Source: Gemmatimonadota bacterium
Lineage (GTDB): Bacteria > Gemmatimonadota > Gemmatimonadetes > Longimicrobiales > Gaopeijiaceae
Assembly (NCBI GenBank): GCA_022826565.1
Contig: JAJDUP010000012.1
Span: forward strand, 186,001-250,000
Direction of reading: 5' to 3'
DNA length: 64,000 bases
The first letter of the stretch is position 1, and every line of letters starts with the position of its first letter. Below the pieces are notes generated by a model. That model was not told where the DNA came from and did no database searches. It worked only from the letters and a program-made list of their open reading frames with translations. The translations under genes and the position numbers were made by a program. Of the stretch, positions 59,665 through 64,000 are shown in pieces.

Positions 59665-59691
59665 TTTACATAATGTAATGTTTGTTTGACA
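59653..59691 (+). promoter_or_regulatory. Double 18-bp palindrome, site D
   Basis: TGTAATCTTTAGTTTACA (59653-59670) and TGTAATGTTTGTTTGACA (59674-59691), three bases apart. It overlaps the hicB stop and lies 72 bases before the dnaE2 start, upstream of the SOS-like box. Confidence 0.7.
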
Positions 59692-59730
59692 CATTCAACA
59701 AAAGGGAGCTTTTCATCATTCTGACTTGAT

Positions 59731-59745
59731 GTTCGGTATATATTC
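59731..59745 (+). promoter_or_regulatory. SOS-like direct repeat upstream of dnaE2
   Basis: GTTC at 59731 and ATTC at 59742, each followed by GG, 11 bp apart (GTTCGGTATATATTCGG); it ends 18 bases before ATG 59764. Comparable to the GTTCN7GTTC LexA box of Alphaproteobacteria. Same bases as before imuB. Confidence 0.7.
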
Positions 59746-59763
59746 GGTTATTGTTCAGGGGCC

Positions 59764-63075
<3,312 letters not shown>

Positions 63076-63119
63076 GCTGCTCCTCTAGTGCTTGGTGGTG
63101 GCTATCCCTGGTCGCCTTC

Positions 63120-64000
63120 CTATTGCCAAAATAGATCAATGTGTTGGCCAATGCCTGGCAGTATGCGTGACAAGTTGTATCGTATCGGGGATGCCATTTC
63201 GGTGTCGGCGGTGAGCAAGCGTTCCCAAACTGCCATTCTCGCCTCGGCATTGCTGTTGTCCTCCCAAGCATCAAACTTGAAGAACTTACAGGCTTCGTCA
63301 AACGTGATTTGACCACGGACTGCTTTGCGATACAGGTCCCTGCTGCAAATCCGCAGGACACATACCTCTGCGACTAGGGCGGCCGATTCATGATCTCTTA
63401 GCACCCGCATCGCCTCGTGGCGTTGCTCGTTCTTGATGGACACTGCTGCCTGCTCACCGATCCGTTGTGTGACTGCATTGTCGTACAGGCCCAAATAGAG
63501 TGCCATTCGTTCAATCGACCGGAAACTCAGTCCGTGTGTTTCACATAGTTCTCTGATTACTTCGTGCGCTTTGTAGTCATTAAAGAGTGCCGGCGCGCTC
63601 ATGTTGTCGACCAAAAACTCTAGGTATCGTTTGACATTCTCCACTCTGCCGTGGCCTAGCAACGTATTGATGTCGACCTGAAGATGATAGAACTTGTCTA
63701 GGTATCTGCGGGGATTCTGGAGCCCATAGGCGTGCTCGACCATAGCCGACAGCTCCTCCAGGTGCGTAACTAATACGAAACAAACATCATCTGCAGAGAA
63801 GATGTGCTTCATTCGTTCCAGCACGTTGAGGACAAAGGACGGTTTGCAGCGATCCAGTTCGTCGACAATAAAGACAAGCGGGCTCTGCTCTCCTGGTGAT
63901 TGTCTAATGACGTCGGAGAGTGTCTGCCTGAACTCCATTATAGACCCCGCTTCATTCTGCGCGGCCTGGATGCGTTCCTTGAACCATTGGTCGGTGGGGT
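63120..64000 (-). CDS. KAP-family P-loop NTPase (partial, 5' end outside window)
   Basis: The last 293 codons of a KAP NTPase: Walker B FIVDELDRCKPSF, then DVCFVLVTHLEELSAMV, and a C-terminal helical tail to TAG 63120. The open frame continues past the window edge (TDQWFKERIQAAQNEAGSI precedes the in-window ATG 63938), so Walker A lies outside. KAP NTPases are membrane-linked and some take part in anti-phage systems, but nothing here shows that. The DNA is visibly less GC-rich (near half) than the rest of the window and uses AT-ending codons, suggesting acquired DNA. Confidence 0.85.
   Translation of the reverse strand, partial: PTDQWFKERIQAAQNEAGSIMEFRQTLSDVIRQSPGEQSPLVFIVDELDRCKPSFVLNVLERMKHIFSADDVCFVLVTHLEELSAMVEHAYGLQNPRRYLDKFYHLQVDINTLLGHGRVENVKRYLEFLVDNMSAPALFNDYKAHEVIRELCETHGLSFRSIERMALYLGLYDNAVTQRIGEQAAVSIKNEQRHEAMRVLRDHESAALVAEVCVLRICSRDLYRKAVRGQITFDEACKFFKFDAWEDNSNAEARMAVWERLLTADTEMASPIRYNLSRILPGIGQHIDLFWQ

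Overview
The window is a high-GC (roughly two-thirds G+C by eye), densely coded bacterial chromosome segment. The best guess is a marine, possibly sponge-associated Gemmatimonadota. The reasons are a SusC/SusD pair with the 'NNxGRFLILNVPAG'-type regulatory-like domain outside Bacteroidota, DUF3526 ABC exporters, many secreted amidohydrolases and S9 peptidases, a DmdA-like demethylase, and a one-module PKS whose domain order recalls sponge-symbiont PKSs. No rRNA, tRNA or CRISPR array was seen, so this placement is an inference.

Layout. 0.4-11.8 kb: a three-gene operon of a reducing type I PKS, a thioester reductase fused to a sulfotransferase, and a B12-binding radical SAM enzyme; this is probably a new sulfated or branched lipid pathway. 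11.9-17.1 kb: an ATPase-regulator remnant, a secreted amidase, a YkvI-like permease, a MoaD/ThiS-like protein overlapping a BNR-repeat protein, and a DCC protein. 17.2-23.3 kb: SusD, SusC, a lipoprotein and a DUF4143 ATPase. 23.4-30.1 kb: secreted DinB protein, Met-rich multicopper oxidase, DUF3179, a VapBC pair, an LVIVD-repeat protein and a small secreted protein. 30.1-41.1 kb: an LRR lipoprotein with a degenerate metallopeptidase domain, an epimerase, MATE efflux, MazEF, two amidohydrolases, a truncated TonB-receptor remnant and an S9 peptidase. 41.1-49.1 kb: FitAB-type toxin-antitoxin genes and an ABC exporter with one ATPase and four DUF3526-type permeases. 49.1-63.1 kb: D-lactate dehydrogenase-like oxidase, imuA, a DmdA-like GcvT protein, a dimethylglycine dehydrogenase-like flavoprotein, DoxX, imuB, DUF1697, a broken hicA with hicB, and dnaE2. 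63.1-64 kb: a lower-GC KAP NTPase that runs off the end.

Two regulatory patterns cross these regions. First, imuA, imuB and dnaE2 are scattered over 12 kb, yet each carries a direct repeat of a TTC/CGG half-site with an 11-bp period just upstream, like an SOS box. Second, a pair of 18-bp palindromes (about TGTAATGTnnACATTACA) placed 21 bp apart occurs at four loci: on the start codon of the multicopper oxidase gene, upstream of the truncated TonB-receptor gene, inside the ABC exporter operon, and between hicB and dnaE2. This looks like an undescribed regulon.
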